Origin: Actinoplanes couchii
Lineage (GTDB): Bacteria > Actinomycetota > Actinomycetes > Mycobacteriales > Micromonosporaceae
Direction: 5' to 3'
DNA length: 64,000 nt
Assembly: GCF_016862075.1 (NCBI RefSeq)
Contig: NZ_BOMG01000044.1
Span: 1-64,000, forward strand
The translations under genes were made by a program, and so were the position numbers. The notes beneath the pieces are model-generated. The model was not told the origin of the DNA. It did not search any database and was given only the letters and a program-made list of their open reading frames with translations. Positions 25,873-35,434 of the stretch are shown here, piece after piece (within the stretch, counting starts at the first letter, position 1; each line of letters opens with the position of its first letter).

Positions 25873-26655
25873 ATGCGGAAGCTTCTCGGACTCGCCGTTC
25901 TCGGCATGGTTCTCCTGCCTGCAGCCTCGGCGTTCGCTGCTGATCCGACGGACGGGCCTACCCCGTTGCAGAGCATCACCTCGGCCGGTACGTCGTTCCT
26001 GACCGCCGTGGCGATCGCCCCGGAACAGCAGGTCAAGGTCAGTGCCGTCACCGGTGACTACCTGTACTGGCAGTTCCCGGCGACCGCCGGTCAGCGGCCG
26101 GAGCTGACCATCGACGTCGCGCTGCCCGCCACCGGCCGCAGCGGCGACCACTCGTGGACCGTGGAGGTCTTCGACGGTCTGCGCCGCCGGCAGGCCTGCG
26201 TGGGCGGCGAGCAGAGCCCGGTCGCCAAGACCACCGACACCACGCTGCAGCTCGGTTGCCGGCTGCGGCAGGTCCGGTCCTGGGCCGAACCGTGGGACGG
26301 TGACCCGCTGCCGGGCACCTACTACGTCCGGCTCTCCAGCACCGAACTGCCGGAGAAGGACCTGGGTCTGCCGCTGGACGTCACGCTGGCCCTGAAGTCG
26401 CCGACCGGGGACACCGGCGCCGACCAGGGTGAACTGGCCGCCCCGCTGGTGCCGAACAACCAGCCGGGCAAGTTGCTCGCCTCCGCCGCGCCGACGACAA
26501 GCGTGGAGCCCGAAGAGGAGTCCTCCTTCGACTTCTCGATGGACTGGCTGCCGGACTTCTCGTCCCGGTGGGTGTGGACGGTGGCCGGTGGTTTCATCGC
26601 CGCGGTCACCGGCCTGATCGGGTTCTCCTGGACCCGTCGCCGGCGCCGGGTCTGA
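25873..26655 (+). CDS. Membrane-anchored secreted protein, partner of the VWA protein
   Basis: The 260-residue product has an N-terminal signal peptide (to about residue 23, ASAFA) and a C-terminal transmembrane helix (WVWTVAGGFIAAVTGLIGF) followed by WTRRRRRV. The outside domain is beta-rich (YLYWQFPATAGQRPELTIDV) and has two cysteines (in RQACVGGE and QLGCRLR), possibly a disulfide. I do not recognise a family. The ATG lies two bases after the VWA gene stop, with GGAGAAC as ribosome site, so the genes are translated in tandem. A membrane-bound VWA complex is plausible but unproved. Confidence 0.7.
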   Translation: MRKLLGLAVLGMVLLPAASAFAADPTDGPTPLQSITSAGTSFLTAVAIAPEQQVKVSAVTGDYLYWQFPATAGQRPELTIDVALPATGRSGDHSWTVEVFDGLRRRQACVGGEQSPVAKTTDTTLQLGCRLRQVRSWAEPWDGDPLPGTYYVRLSSTELPEKDLGLPLDVTLALKSPTGDTGADQGELAAPLVPNNQPGKLLASAAPTTSVEPEEESSFDFSMDWLPDFSSRWVWTVAGGFIAAVTGLIGFSWTRRRRRV

Positions 26656-26660
26656 GTTGT

Positions 26661-26692
26661 TTCTGCCCGGGCTCGCGCGAGCCCGGGCAGAA
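26661..26692. terminator. Bidirectional terminator hairpin between convergent genes
   Basis: A perfect 32-base palindrome (15-bp arms around a CG centre) lies 5 bases after the VWA-partner stop and 3 bases before the Nramp-like gene stop. There is no T run, so termination may need Rho or folding alone. Confidence 0.75.
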
Positions 26693-26694
26693 CC

Positions 26695-28071
26695 TCACAA
26701 TTTGTCGAGCTGGGTGACGACCATGGCGATCGCGAAGAAGCCGTAGAACCCGATCGCCACCAGCAGACCGCCGAGACGCCAGCCCCGGATCCGGATCGGC
26801 GCCGGAAGGTCCCGGGTGTTCAACCGGACCAGCAGGATCGAATAGAGCAGGGTCACCACTGAAGCCGCACAGGTGGAGACGATCAGCAGGCCGAGCGGCT
26901 GGGTGAACCCGGCCAGCAGGATGATCGAGCCGAGCACGATCTCCACCCACACCACGATCAGGTAGATCCGGGCCTCGGTCCACCGGGTGGACGTCTGCAG
27001 ATAGTTGCGGCGCAGGAAGTCCGAGGCGACCCGCCCGATGATGTCCAGCAGGCCCATCGCCGCCGCCCACAGCGAGACCGCCGCGACCGCCAGGAACAGC
27101 AGCTTGAGCCAGGTGCCGACCTCGGCCTCGAAGATCTCGCCCTGGATCCGCAGGAACGACGGGTCGGACTTGAGGTCGTCCCGGCCGAACAGCGTCTCGT
27201 AGGCGAGCAGGCTCATCACGCCGATCGTCACGAAACAGACCGCCACGAACGTGACCAGGTGTTCGGCGTTGGCCCGCTTCCACCACAGGTTCCAGCGGCC
27301 CATCGAGGTCTCGTCGATCGGGAACGTGTAGCGGTCGGCGCCGGCCGCCTCCTCCTGGCCGGTGATCGGCGAGATCAGGCGGGGCACGTGCGCGCCCATG
27401 CCGTACCGCTTGTCCCGGATCCAGTTGCTCAGCACCAGGTTGTGCACCCCGCCCGCCCCGGCCGCGCCGATCGCGCTGAGCAGCATGGTGAAGGTGATGC
27501 CGTCCGGGATCTGACCGAACTCGGTCACGGTGGCCTTCGCACCCTCGCCCCAGGTGCTCAGCGAGATCACGAAGACGACCACGACCGCGAGGAAGAACAG
27601 GGTGAGGACGACCTTGACCGTCTCCACCCGCTCGACGGTCTTGTAGATCACTTTGGACAGGGTCAGGAAGACGCCGATGGTGACCAGCACCCCGACGGTG
27701 ATCCAGACCGGGTCGCCGCCACCCACCAGATAGGTGAAAACGGTGGAGCCGCTGGTCGCCCAGCCGGGCCAGACGTACTGGAAGGCGCCGGCCAGGCAGA
27801 TGATGATGCCCCAGCCCTTCCACCAGCGGGAGAAGCCGGCGACCACGGTCTGGCCGGTGGCCAGGGTGTACCGCTCGATCTCCATGTTGATGACGAACTG
27901 CACGGCGAGCGTGGTGAAGGCCAGCCAGAGCAGGCCGAGGCCGCCGAGGGCGGTCAGGTAGGGCCAGAGGATGATCTCGCCGGCCGCCATGCCGATGCCG
28001 ACGGCGACGACACCGGGGCCGACCATGCGCCGTAGTGAGGGGGGTTCGGGGAGTTCAGTCTCGGTCAACAT
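26695..28071 (-). CDS. Nramp-fold transporter lacking the canonical metal-binding motifs
   Basis: The 458-residue protein has about 11 membrane helices with the Nramp/SLC11 fold outline (GPGVVAVGIGMAAGEIILWP in the first helix; later GAAGAGGVHN in the sixth). In metal transporters the first helix has DPGN and the sixth has MPH, which bind the ion. Here both are replaced (VGIGMAAGE and AAGAGG), so metal transport by the usual site is unlikely. It overlaps the AroE-like gene by 17 bases and lies next to a 3-dehydroshikimate dehydratase gene. A role in uptake of an aromatic-pathway acid such as quinate or shikimate, or of a different cation, is inference. Confidence 0.78.
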   Translation of the reverse strand: MLTETELPEPPSLRRMVGPGVVAVGIGMAAGEIILWPYLTALGGLGLLWLAFTTLAVQFVINMEIERYTLATGQTVVAGFSRWWKGWGIIICLAGAFQYVWPGWATSGSTVFTYLVGGGDPVWITVGVLVTIGVFLTLSKVIYKTVERVETVKVVLTLFFLAVVVVFVISLSTWGEGAKATVTEFGQIPDGITFTMLLSAIGAAGAGGVHNLVLSNWIRDKRYGMGAHVPRLISPITGQEEAAGADRYTFPIDETSMGRWNLWWKRANAEHLVTFVAVCFVTIGVMSLLAYETLFGRDDLKSDPSFLRIQGEIFEAEVGTWLKLLFLAVAAVSLWAAAMGLLDIIGRVASDFLRRNYLQTSTRWTEARIYLIVVWVEIVLGSIILLAGFTQPLGLLIVSTCAASVVTLLYSILLVRLNTRDLPAPIRIRGWRLGGLLVAIGFYGFFAIAMVVTQLDKL

Positions 28072-28879
28072 TGCCGCGCTCCAGGAGTCGGGAGAGGTGA
28101 AGCAACATCCGCGCGATATCGGGGGTGCGCCCGGTGAACAGCTGGAACGCCGCGGCGGCCTGGTAGACGCACATCGCGGCGCCGCCGATCGCCCGGAGTC
28201 CGGCGGCCCGGGCGGCGATCAGCAGCTCGGTGTCGACGGGCACGTAGACGATGTCGGCGACCCACAGACCGCGGTGGAGCAGGTCTGCGGGCAGCGGAAT
28301 CCCGGGGTGGTGCCGCATGCCGACCGGGCTGGCGTTGACGAGCCCGTCGGCGTCGTTCAAGGAGTTGATCTCGGGGAGATAGGAGGCGCCCAGTTGATCG
28401 GCCAGTTCCCCGCCACGGACGGGGTCCACGATGGTCAGCCTTTCCACGCCCAGCTCCCGCAGCGCGTGACCGCAGGCGGCTCCGGCACCGCCCGCGCCCA
28501 GCATCACCACGTGGCCGAGGGCGACGCCGGGCAGGCCGGTCCGGAACGATTCGGCGAACCCGAGGGCGTCGGTGTTGTAGCCGAACCGCCGCCCGTCCCG
28601 GAAGACCACGGTGTTGACCGCGCCGATCTCCCGGGCCTGCGGGGACAGCTCGTCGAGGTGCTCGATCACCTGCTGTTTGAAGGGATGGGTGATGTTGAGC
28701 CCGGCGAAATCGGATCGCTCCGCAAGGGAGAGGCAGCGTTTCAGTTCCGCCGGGGTGTCCACATCGAACAACTCGTAGCTGAGCCCGAGGTGGTGGTGGC
28801 GCCCCTCGGCCTCGTGCAGTGCCGGTGACAGCGACGCGCCGATCCCGGTCCCGATCAACCCGCATCGGCAAGCTGCCAT
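28055..28879 (-). CDS. aroE: Shikimate/quinate dehydrogenase (AroE/YdiB-like)
   Basis: The 274-residue enzyme has the AroE outline: GIGASLSPALHEAEG (shikimate binding), LNITHPFKQQVI with the catalytic lysine, GAVNTVVF and TDALGF, then the Rossmann loop GAGGAGAACGHAL and NASPVGM. It interconverts 3-dehydroshikimate and shikimate, or dehydroquinate and quinate. The ribosome site AAGGAG is seven bases upstream of the ATG. Its position beside a TetR regulator, a DSD-type dehydratase and a transporter suggests a catabolic role (quinate/shikimate use) rather than the biosynthetic one. Cofactor preference is not clear from the loop (IVDPVR follows the Rossmann strand, suggesting NAD). Translation of the transporter is coupled to it. 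Confidence 0.85.
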   Translation of the reverse strand: MAACRCGLIGTGIGASLSPALHEAEGRHHHLGLSYELFDVDTPAELKRCLSLAERSDFAGLNITHPFKQQVIEHLDELSPQAREIGAVNTVVFRDGRRFGYNTDALGFAESFRTGLPGVALGHVVMLGAGGAGAACGHALRELGVERLTIVDPVRGGELADQLGASYLPEINSLNDADGLVNASPVGMRHHPGIPLPADLLHRGLWVADIVYVPVDTELLIAARAAGLRAIGGAAMCVYQAAAAFQLFTGRTPDIARMLLHLSRLLERGNVDRD

Positions 28880-28893
28880 CGTCGAACTCCTTG

Positions 28894-28917
28894 CTAATGT
28901 ACGAACTAGTACGTTAG
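28894..28917. promoter_or_regulatory. Probable TetR-family operator between divergent genes
   Basis: A 24-base imperfect palindrome (CTAATGTAC-N6-GTACGTTAG arms) lies in the 47-base gap between the AroE-like gene and the TetR gene. It touches the AroE ribosome site on one side and lies 9 bases before the TetR GTG. The spacing and symmetry fit autoregulation and repression of both sides; that is inference. Confidence 0.65.
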
Positions 28918-28926
28918 TTATGAGGT

Positions 28927-29595
28927 GTGACGACGGACACTGTCAAGGCCCACGGCAGACTTGCGTTCATGACGCAGGAACGGCAGCGCGACGCCGAACG
29001 CACCCGTACCGAACTCCTCGACGTGGCCACCGAGGAGTTCGCCGAGCGCGGCTACAGCGGTGCCCGGGTCGACGAGATCGCCGCACGTACCCGCACCACG
29101 AAACGGATGATCTACTACTACTTCGGCGGCAAGGAGCAGCTTTACCTGGCGGTGCTGGAGCGGGCGTACGCGGAGATCCGGGCCGCCGAGCGCACCGCCG
29201 ACGTCGGCCACCTCGATCCCCCGGCCGCCGTCCGCCGGCTCGCCGAGGTCACCTTCGACCACCACGAGGCGCATCCCGCGTTCATCAAGCTCGTCGGGGT
29301 GGAGAACGCCCAGCACGCCAAGCACATGAACCACGTGGCCCGGCTCGTCGACCTGAACAGCTCGGCCGTCGACCTGCTCCGCGGGGTCCTGGACCGCGGG
29401 GTGCGCGACGGGGTGTTCCGCGACGACGTCGACGCCCTCGACGTCCACATGATGATCAGCTCGTTCTGCTTCTTCCGCGTCGCCAACCGTCACACCTGGG
29501 GCGCCCTCTTCGACCGGGACCTGCTCGCCCCGGACCGGCGGGAGCACTACCGGACCATGCTCGGGGACCTGGTCACCGGCTATCTACGAAAGTGA
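28927..29595 (+). CDS. TetR-family transcriptional regulator
   Basis: The 222-residue protein has the N-terminal helix-turn-helix of TetR proteins: RTELLDVATEEFAERGYSG, then VDEIAARTRTTKRMIYYYFGGKEQLYLAVLERAY (DNA-recognition helix and the YYYF signature). The C-terminal ligand-binding part (about 65-222) is helical and has the length of a standard dimerising core. GTG 28927 has GAGG only two bases away; ATG 28969 (MTQERQRD) is an alternative start without a clear ribosome site. The palindrome just upstream is its likely operator. It probably responds to an aromatic-pathway compound (quinate, shikimate or protocatechuate), an inference from the neighbours. Confidence 0.85.
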   Translation: MTTDTVKAHGRLAFMTQERQRDAERTRTELLDVATEEFAERGYSGARVDEIAARTRTTKRMIYYYFGGKEQLYLAVLERAYAEIRAAERTADVGHLDPPAAVRRLAEVTFDHHEAHPAFIKLVGVENAQHAKHMNHVARLVDLNSSAVDLLRGVLDRGVRDGVFRDDVDALDVHMMISSFCFFRVANRHTWGALFDRDLLAPDRREHYRTMLGDLVTGYLRK

Positions 29596-29602
29596 GGCCG
29601 CC

Positions 29603-31531
29603 ATGCGCCGGTCGATCGCCACCGTCTGCGTCTCGGGCACCCTCGGCGACAAGCTGTCGGCCGCCGCGGCAGCCGGGTTCGACGGGATCGAACTGTTCGA
29701 GAACGATCTCGTGGTGTCACCGTGGTCGCCGGCCGAGGTGCGATCCCGGTGCGCCGATCTGGGCCTGAGCATCGATCTGTACCAGCCGTTCCGCGACCTG
29801 GACAGCACTGATTCGGGACATTTCACGAAAAACCTCGAAAGAGCGGAGCGGAAGTTCGACCTGATGTCCGCCCTCGGCATCGACACCGTGCTCGTGTGCT
29901 CCTCGGTGGCTGAGGACGCGGCGGACGACAACGACCACATCGCGTCCCAGTTGTCCCAACTGGCCGACCGGGCGGCCGACAACGGGATGCGGATCGCCTA
30001 CGAGGCCCTGGCCTGGGGCCGGCACGTATCCACCTGGGACCGCTCGTGGGAGATCGTCCGCCGAGCCGACCACCCCGCACTGGGCCTGTGCCTGGACTCG
30101 TTCCACGTCCTCTCCCGCGAGGTGAGCCCCGACGGGATCGCCGGCATCACCCCCGGCAAGATCTTCTTCCTGCAGCTCGCGGACGCGCCCCACCTGCGGA
30201 TGGACGTCCTGCAGTGGAGCCGCCACCACCGCCTCTTCCCCGGCCAGGGCGCCTTCGACCTGCCCGGCTTCGTCCGCTCGGTGCTGGCCGCGGGCTACGC
30301 CGGCCCGCTGTCCCTGGAGGTCTTCAACGACGTCTTCCGCCAGGCCGACCCCACCCGCACCGCGATCGACGCCATGCGGTCCCTGGTCGCCCTAGAAGAT
30401 CAACTGCCGATTGCGCCGTACGCCGGGAGCAGCCCCGCCCTTCGTTCCCTTCCTCCCGCGCCGCACCTCGCCGGGCACGCCTTCACCGAGTTCGCCGTCG
30501 ACGGCCGCTCCGGGCCGGAACTCCGGACCGTCCTGCGTGGCCTCGGTTTCGCCCACACCGGCCAACACCGGACCAAGCCGGTGGAACTCTGGGAGCAGAA
30601 CTCCTGCCGGGTCATCCTGAACAGCGCGGTGACCGCTCCCGGCCCCGCCGCCATCAGCGCTTTCGCGGTGACCTCGGACGATCCCGCGATGGCCCTCGCC
30701 CGGGCCGGTGCTCTCCTGGCCCCCGCGCACCCCAACGTCCGCGAGCCGGGCGAGGCGGAACTGGCCGCGATCACGGCCCCGGACGGCACCCAGATCTTCG
30801 TGACCGATCCGGCAAACCCGTGGCGCGCGGACTTCCTGCCCACCGGCACGGCGGCGGGCGCGGGAGAGGGCGGCGCGGCAGGCGGTTCGGGAACGCGGAG
30901 CGACACGCCCGGCGCCGGCTTGCTGCGTGTCGACCATCTCGGGCTGGCTCAGCCGTTCGACCACTTCGACGAGGCCGGGCTCTTCTATCACTCGGTTCTC
31001 GGGCTGGAGCATCTCGCCGCCGAGGAGTACGCGGCCCCGTTCGGGCTGATGCGGTCCCGGGCGGTCGCCGACCCGGCCCGGCACGTGCGGGTGGCGCTGA
31101 CCGTGTCGCTGCTGCGCCGCGGCGAGTGGGCGCCCGCGGTGGCCGATCCGCAGCACATCGCCTTCACCACCGCCGACATCGTCGCCACCGCGAAAGCGCT
31201 GGCCTTGCCCGCGCTGCCGGTCCCGGCCAACTACTACGACGATCTCGCCGCCCGGTTCGCGCTCCCGGACGCCCTGGTGGCGACGCTGAAGGAGCACGGC
31301 ATCCTCTACGACCGGGATGCCGGGGGCGGCGAGCTGCTGCACCTCTACACCCGGGTCATCGGCGGCCGGGTCTTCTTCGAGATCGTCGAACGCCGCGGCG
31401 GTTACGACCGTTTCGGTGAACCGAACGCCCCGGTCCGGATGGCGGCCCAGCGCCACCAGCGGCTCAGCTCGGCGCCTTCCGCGGAGCCGGGCCCCGGTTC
31501 CACCACAGCGACAGCGTCACCCCGGCGGTGA
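29603..31531 (+). CDS. 3-Dehydroshikimate dehydratase fused to HPPD-like domain (QuiC-type)
   Basis: The 642-residue protein has two parts. Residues 1-275 form an AP-endonuclease/xylose-isomerase-type barrel with the metal ligands of 3-dehydroshikimate dehydratases (AYEALAWGRH, LCLDSFH, QLADAP, LEVFND at about 134, 167, 190 and 239). It converts 3-dehydroshikimate to protocatechuate. Residues 280-640 resemble 4-hydroxyphenylpyruvate dioxygenase with vicinal-oxygen-chelate repeats; the iron ligands VDHLG (His near 443), QHIAF (His near 517) and FFEIVER (Glu near 591) are all kept. This fusion architecture is known from QuiC-type dehydratases. The ATG is five bases after GAGG and 7 bases after the TetR stop. 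The 3' end overlaps the VWA gene by 68 bases. Confidence 0.85.
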   Translation: MRRSIATVCVSGTLGDKLSAAAAAGFDGIELFENDLVVSPWSPAEVRSRCADLGLSIDLYQPFRDLDSTDSGHFTKNLERAERKFDLMSALGIDTVLVCSSVAEDAADDNDHIASQLSQLADRAADNGMRIAYEALAWGRHVSTWDRSWEIVRRADHPALGLCLDSFHVLSREVSPDGIAGITPGKIFFLQLADAPHLRMDVLQWSRHHRLFPGQGAFDLPGFVRSVLAAGYAGPLSLEVFNDVFRQADPTRTAIDAMRSLVALEDQLPIAPYAGSSPALRSLPPAPHLAGHAFTEFAVDGRSGPELRTVLRGLGFAHTGQHRTKPVELWEQNSCRVILNSAVTAPGPAAISAFAVTSDDPAMALARAGALLAPAHPNVREPGEAELAAITAPDGTQIFVTDPANPWRADFLPTGTAAGAGEGGAAGGSGTRSDTPGAGLLRVDHLGLAQPFDHFDEAGLFYHSVLGLEHLAAEEYAAPFGLMRSRAVADPARHVRVALTVSLLRRGEWAPAVADPQHIAFTTADIVATAKALALPALPVPANYYDDLAARFALPDALVATLKEHGILYDRDAGGGELLHLYTRVIGGRVFFEIVERRGGYDRFGEPNAPVRMAAQRHQRLSSAPSAEPGPGSTTATASPRR

Positions 31532-32558
31532 CCAGCATCGCGCCGAGCGCCAGGAACCAGACGCTGACCTCGACGTTCTGCCGGGTCAGGCCGAACTCGC
31601 TGGGCAGGTCGCCGAGCACGTCGGTGAGCTGCTGGGCGTCCTCGGCCTTGAAGTAGCGGCCACCGGTCAGATCGGCGACCTGGGTGAGCGCCTCCTCGTC
31701 GATCTCCCGGTTGCCACCCCGGCCGCCACCGCCGCCACCGAAACCACCGCCGCCGAAACCGTTGCCCCGGCCGCCGCCGAAGGAGTCACCACCGACCTGG
31801 TCGGGGGTGCAGACCATCTGCTGCGGGTCGGTGGTACCGAACCCGATGGTGTAGACCCGCAGTCGCCGGGCCGCGGCCTGTTCGGCGGCGGTGACCGGGT
31901 CGACGCCCGTGGTGTTGGAGCCGTCGGTGAGGACGACGATGGTGTCCGGCTCGTAGTCGACGGGGGTGCCGCCGGCCGCGGGCGCGGTCAGTTCGACGCC
32001 GGTGCCGGACACCTCGGGGTTGATCTCGGCGATCGCGTCGATGGAGGTGAGGATCGCCTGGCCGATGGCCGTACCGCGGGCGGTCTTGAGTCCTTCGATC
32101 GCCTCCAGCAGCGGCGCCTTCTCGGCGGTCGGCGGGACCAGCAGGCCGGCGATGCCGGAGAAGGCGACCAGCCCGATCCGGGTGTCCCCCTCCTGCGCCT
32201 CGACGAACTCGCGGGCCGCGTCGGTGGCGACGGCCAGCCGGTTCGGTGCGATGTCGATGTTGCACATCGAGCCGGACACGTCGATGGCCAGCAGGATCGT
32301 GGTGTCGTTGGACGGCACCTGCAGCGACGCCTGCGGGCGGGCCACCCCACCGGCGAGGGCGAGCAGCCCGGCCAGGAAGAGCCAGACCGGAACCCGGCGG
32401 CGCCAGGCGGTCCGCCCGGGCAGCGCGGCACGGATCAGCGCGACACTGGACACCGTCACCGCGGTCCGTTTGCGCCGCCGGTTCAGCAACCAGCGGGCCA
32501 GGAGCAGCAGCGGTACGGTCAGCAGCGCGAGCAGGGCCCACGGCCAGCTCAGCGACAT
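31464..32558 (-). CDS. BatA/BatB-like VWA-domain membrane protein
   Basis: The 364-residue protein has an N-terminal membrane segment (LALLTVPLLLLARWLLN), a second one (VWLFLAGLLALAGG), and a VWA domain with the MIDAS site DVSGSM (near residue 90). A glycine-rich loop near 268-292 (GGGRGNGFGGGG...) is unusual. The C-terminal helix (FLALGAMLVTAGVTLSLWW) completes a typical Bat protein. The start at 32558 overlaps the upstream stop by one base (TGATG). It is the last gene of MoxR-DUF58-VWA-VWA and overlaps the end of the convergent dehydratase gene by 68 bases. Confidence 0.88.
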   Translation of the reverse strand: MSLSWPWALLALLTVPLLLLARWLLNRRRKRTAVTVSSVALIRAALPGRTAWRRRVPVWLFLAGLLALAGGVARPQASLQVPSNDTTILLAIDVSGSMCNIDIAPNRLAVATDAAREFVEAQEGDTRIGLVAFSGIAGLLVPPTAEKAPLLEAIEGLKTARGTAIGQAILTSIDAIAEINPEVSGTGVELTAPAAGGTPVDYEPDTIVVLTDGSNTTGVDPVTAAEQAAARRLRVYTIGFGTTDPQQMVCTPDQVGGDSFGGGRGNGFGGGGFGGGGGGRGGNREIDEEALTQVADLTGGRYFKAEDAQQLTDVLGDLPSEFGLTRQNVEVSVWFLALGAMLVTAGVTLSLWWNRGPAPRKAPS

Positions 32559-33532
32559 CAGACGATCCTTCCGTTCCACCGGGTGCCCAGCAGCCCGCCG
32601 AGCGTCAGGAGCAGGAGTGCCGCGGCCGCGAACGGGGCGGTCAGTTCGAGGGGTTCCTTCTCGGTGGTCAGCCGCAGGTCGATCGCCTTGGTGCTGTTCA
32701 CCAGCGCGTCGGCGTCCCCGGCCTGCTGGTACGCCCCACCGGTTACCTGCGCGACCGAGGTCAGCAGGCTCTCGTCGAGCCGGGTGCCCAGCTGGAAACC
32801 GTCCACCTCGACGGTCGCGCCCTTGGCGGTGCCGACACCGACGGTCTGGATCCGCACCCCGGCGGCGGCGGCGAGTTCGGCGGCGGCCGCCACGTCGGGC
32901 CCGCCGGTCTCCTCGCCGTCGGAGAAGACCACGATCGTCGCCGACGGCCAGTAGCCGAGGTCCTGGGGTGCGGCGGCGGCGCCGGACTCCTCGGACGGGA
33001 GGCTGACCGGCTTGCCGGTGATGGTGCCGAGCGCGACCAGGATGGCCTGCCCGAGCGAGGTGCCGCCGCCGGGCGTGACCCGGCCGATGGCCGCGGTGGC
33101 GGCGGCGTGGTCGTCGGTGGGCGCCTGGGTGAGCAGCGCCTGGTCACCGAAGACGATCACGCCGACGTCGACGGTGTCCGGCTGGTCCTCGACGAACGCC
33201 TTGGCGGCCTCCTGCGCGGCGGCGATCCGGCTGGGCGCGACGTCGTCGGCGGACATGCTGTTGGAGATGTCGAAGGCGAGCAGCACCGTCCCGGCGACGC
33301 GGGGCACGGCGACCTCCGCCTGCGGCCGGGCCAGGCCGATCAGCATGACCGGAAGAGCGGCGAGGATCAGCGCGTACGGCAGGTGCTTGCGCACGCCCCC
33401 ACCGCCGGCGCCGGCGAAGCCCGCGGCTGACAATGCCGCAGACCGGCGTTTCTGCAGGGCCACGTAACCGGCCACGGCGGCCGCGCCGGCCAGCACCGCG
33501 ACGGCGATCAGGGCCGGGTGGAGGAAGGTCAC
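32558..33532 (-). CDS. BatA/BatB-like VWA-domain membrane protein
   Basis: The 324-residue protein has an N-terminal hydrophobic helix, a second helix (LPYALILAALPVMLIGLA) and a VWA domain with the site DISNSMS (near residue 88) followed by ADDVAPSRI, the classic BatA motif. A C-terminal helix (ALLLLTLGGLLG) closes the protein. MoxR-associated Bat proteins form envelope complexes in which the AAA ATPase acts as chaperone. Start GTG 33532 overlaps the upstream stop by four bases. It is a paralogue of the next downstream gene. Confidence 0.88.
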   Translation of the reverse strand: MTFLHPALIAVAVLAGAAAVAGYVALQKRRSAALSAAGFAGAGGGGVRKHLPYALILAALPVMLIGLARPQAEVAVPRVAGTVLLAFDISNSMSADDVAPSRIAAAQEAAKAFVEDQPDTVDVGVIVFGDQALLTQAPTDDHAAATAAIGRVTPGGGTSLGQAILVALGTITGKPVSLPSEESGAAAAPQDLGYWPSATIVVFSDGEETGGPDVAAAAELAAAAGVRIQTVGVGTAKGATVEVDGFQLGTRLDESLLTSVAQVTGGAYQQAGDADALVNSTKAIDLRLTTEKEPLELTAPFAAAALLLLTLGGLLGTRWNGRIV

Positions 33533-34416
33533 CGGCGTCTCCGTCCGGAACGGCGGACCATGTCGACCAGGGTGGCCATCATGTCCTGGTCGGTGGTGAT
33601 CCGGTGGGCGTCGACACCGGCCTTGCGCATGCCGGCGGCCAGCTCGTCCTCGCGGGCGCCGACCTGCTCGGTGAGCCGGGCGCGCAGCAGCGGGTCGCTG
33701 GTGTCGACGAGGAGCTGTTCGCCGGTCTCGGCGTCCTCGACCAGGACCAGGCCGAGGTCGGGCAGTTCCAGTTCGGACGGGTCGACGACCCGGATGACCA
33801 CTACCTCGTGCCGGTGGGTGAGCTGGGCGAGGGGGCGGTCCCAGCCGGGGTCGCCGATGAAGTCGGACATGACGAAGACGAGGCTCCGCCGGCGCGACGT
33901 GGTGGTCGCGGCGAATCGCAGCATCGCCGTCAGGTCCGTCGTCTTGTCCGACTTTTTCGGGACGATGTCCGCCGTCAGATCCCGCGCGATGCGCAGAATC
34001 TGATCCCGCCCGGTCCGCGGCGGGATGAGCCGATGACCGGCGTTGTCGTAGAGGATCGCCCCCACCCGGTTGCCGCCCTGGGAGATCAGCCGGGCGATGC
34101 TGACCGCCAGCTCAGCGGCCGTCGACTCCTTTCCGGAGCCGCCACCGAAGCGCATCGACGCCGACCGGTCGACGACCAGCCAGGCGGTCATCTCCCGGTC
34201 CTCGGTGTACTGCCTGACGAACGGCTCGTCCAAGCGCGCCGTCACGTTCCAGTCGATGTGCCGGACGTCGTCCTCCGGCGTATAGACCCGCAGATCGGTG
34301 AAGTCGAACCCGGAGCCGTGCCACACGGTCCGGTAGGAGCCCTGCAGGCGCCCGTCGAGACGGCGCCCGAGTTTCCACTCCAGGCGCCGTAGCAACCGGT
34401 CGGGGGCGGTCGCCAT
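33529..34416 (-). CDS. DUF58-domain protein (MoxR-associated)
   Basis: The 295-residue protein contains the DUF58 signature: SGFDFTDLRVYTPEDDVRHIDW near residue 35, where the HIDW acidic/hydrophobic block follows. A VWA-like fold starts at WLVVDRSASM, with the metal-site-like DRSAS. The ATG follows the MoxR stop without any gap (TAGATG), and its own stop overlaps the next start. DUF58 proteins accompany MoxR ATPases and VWA proteins in many bacteria; the molecular role is not established. Confidence 0.9.
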   Translation of the reverse strand: MATAPDRLLRRLEWKLGRRLDGRLQGSYRTVWHGSGFDFTDLRVYTPEDDVRHIDWNVTARLDEPFVRQYTEDREMTAWLVVDRSASMRFGGGSGKESTAAELAVSIARLISQGGNRVGAILYDNAGHRLIPPRTGRDQILRIARDLTADIVPKKSDKTTDLTAMLRFAATTTSRRRSLVFVMSDFIGDPGWDRPLAQLTHRHEVVVIRVVDPSELELPDLGLVLVEDAETGEQLLVDTSDPLLRARLTEQVGAREDELAAGMRKAGVDAHRITTDQDMMATLVDMVRRSGRRRR

Positions 34417-35409
<993 letters not shown>

Positions 35410-35434
35410 TGATCCGTCCTCATATCGTGGTTTC

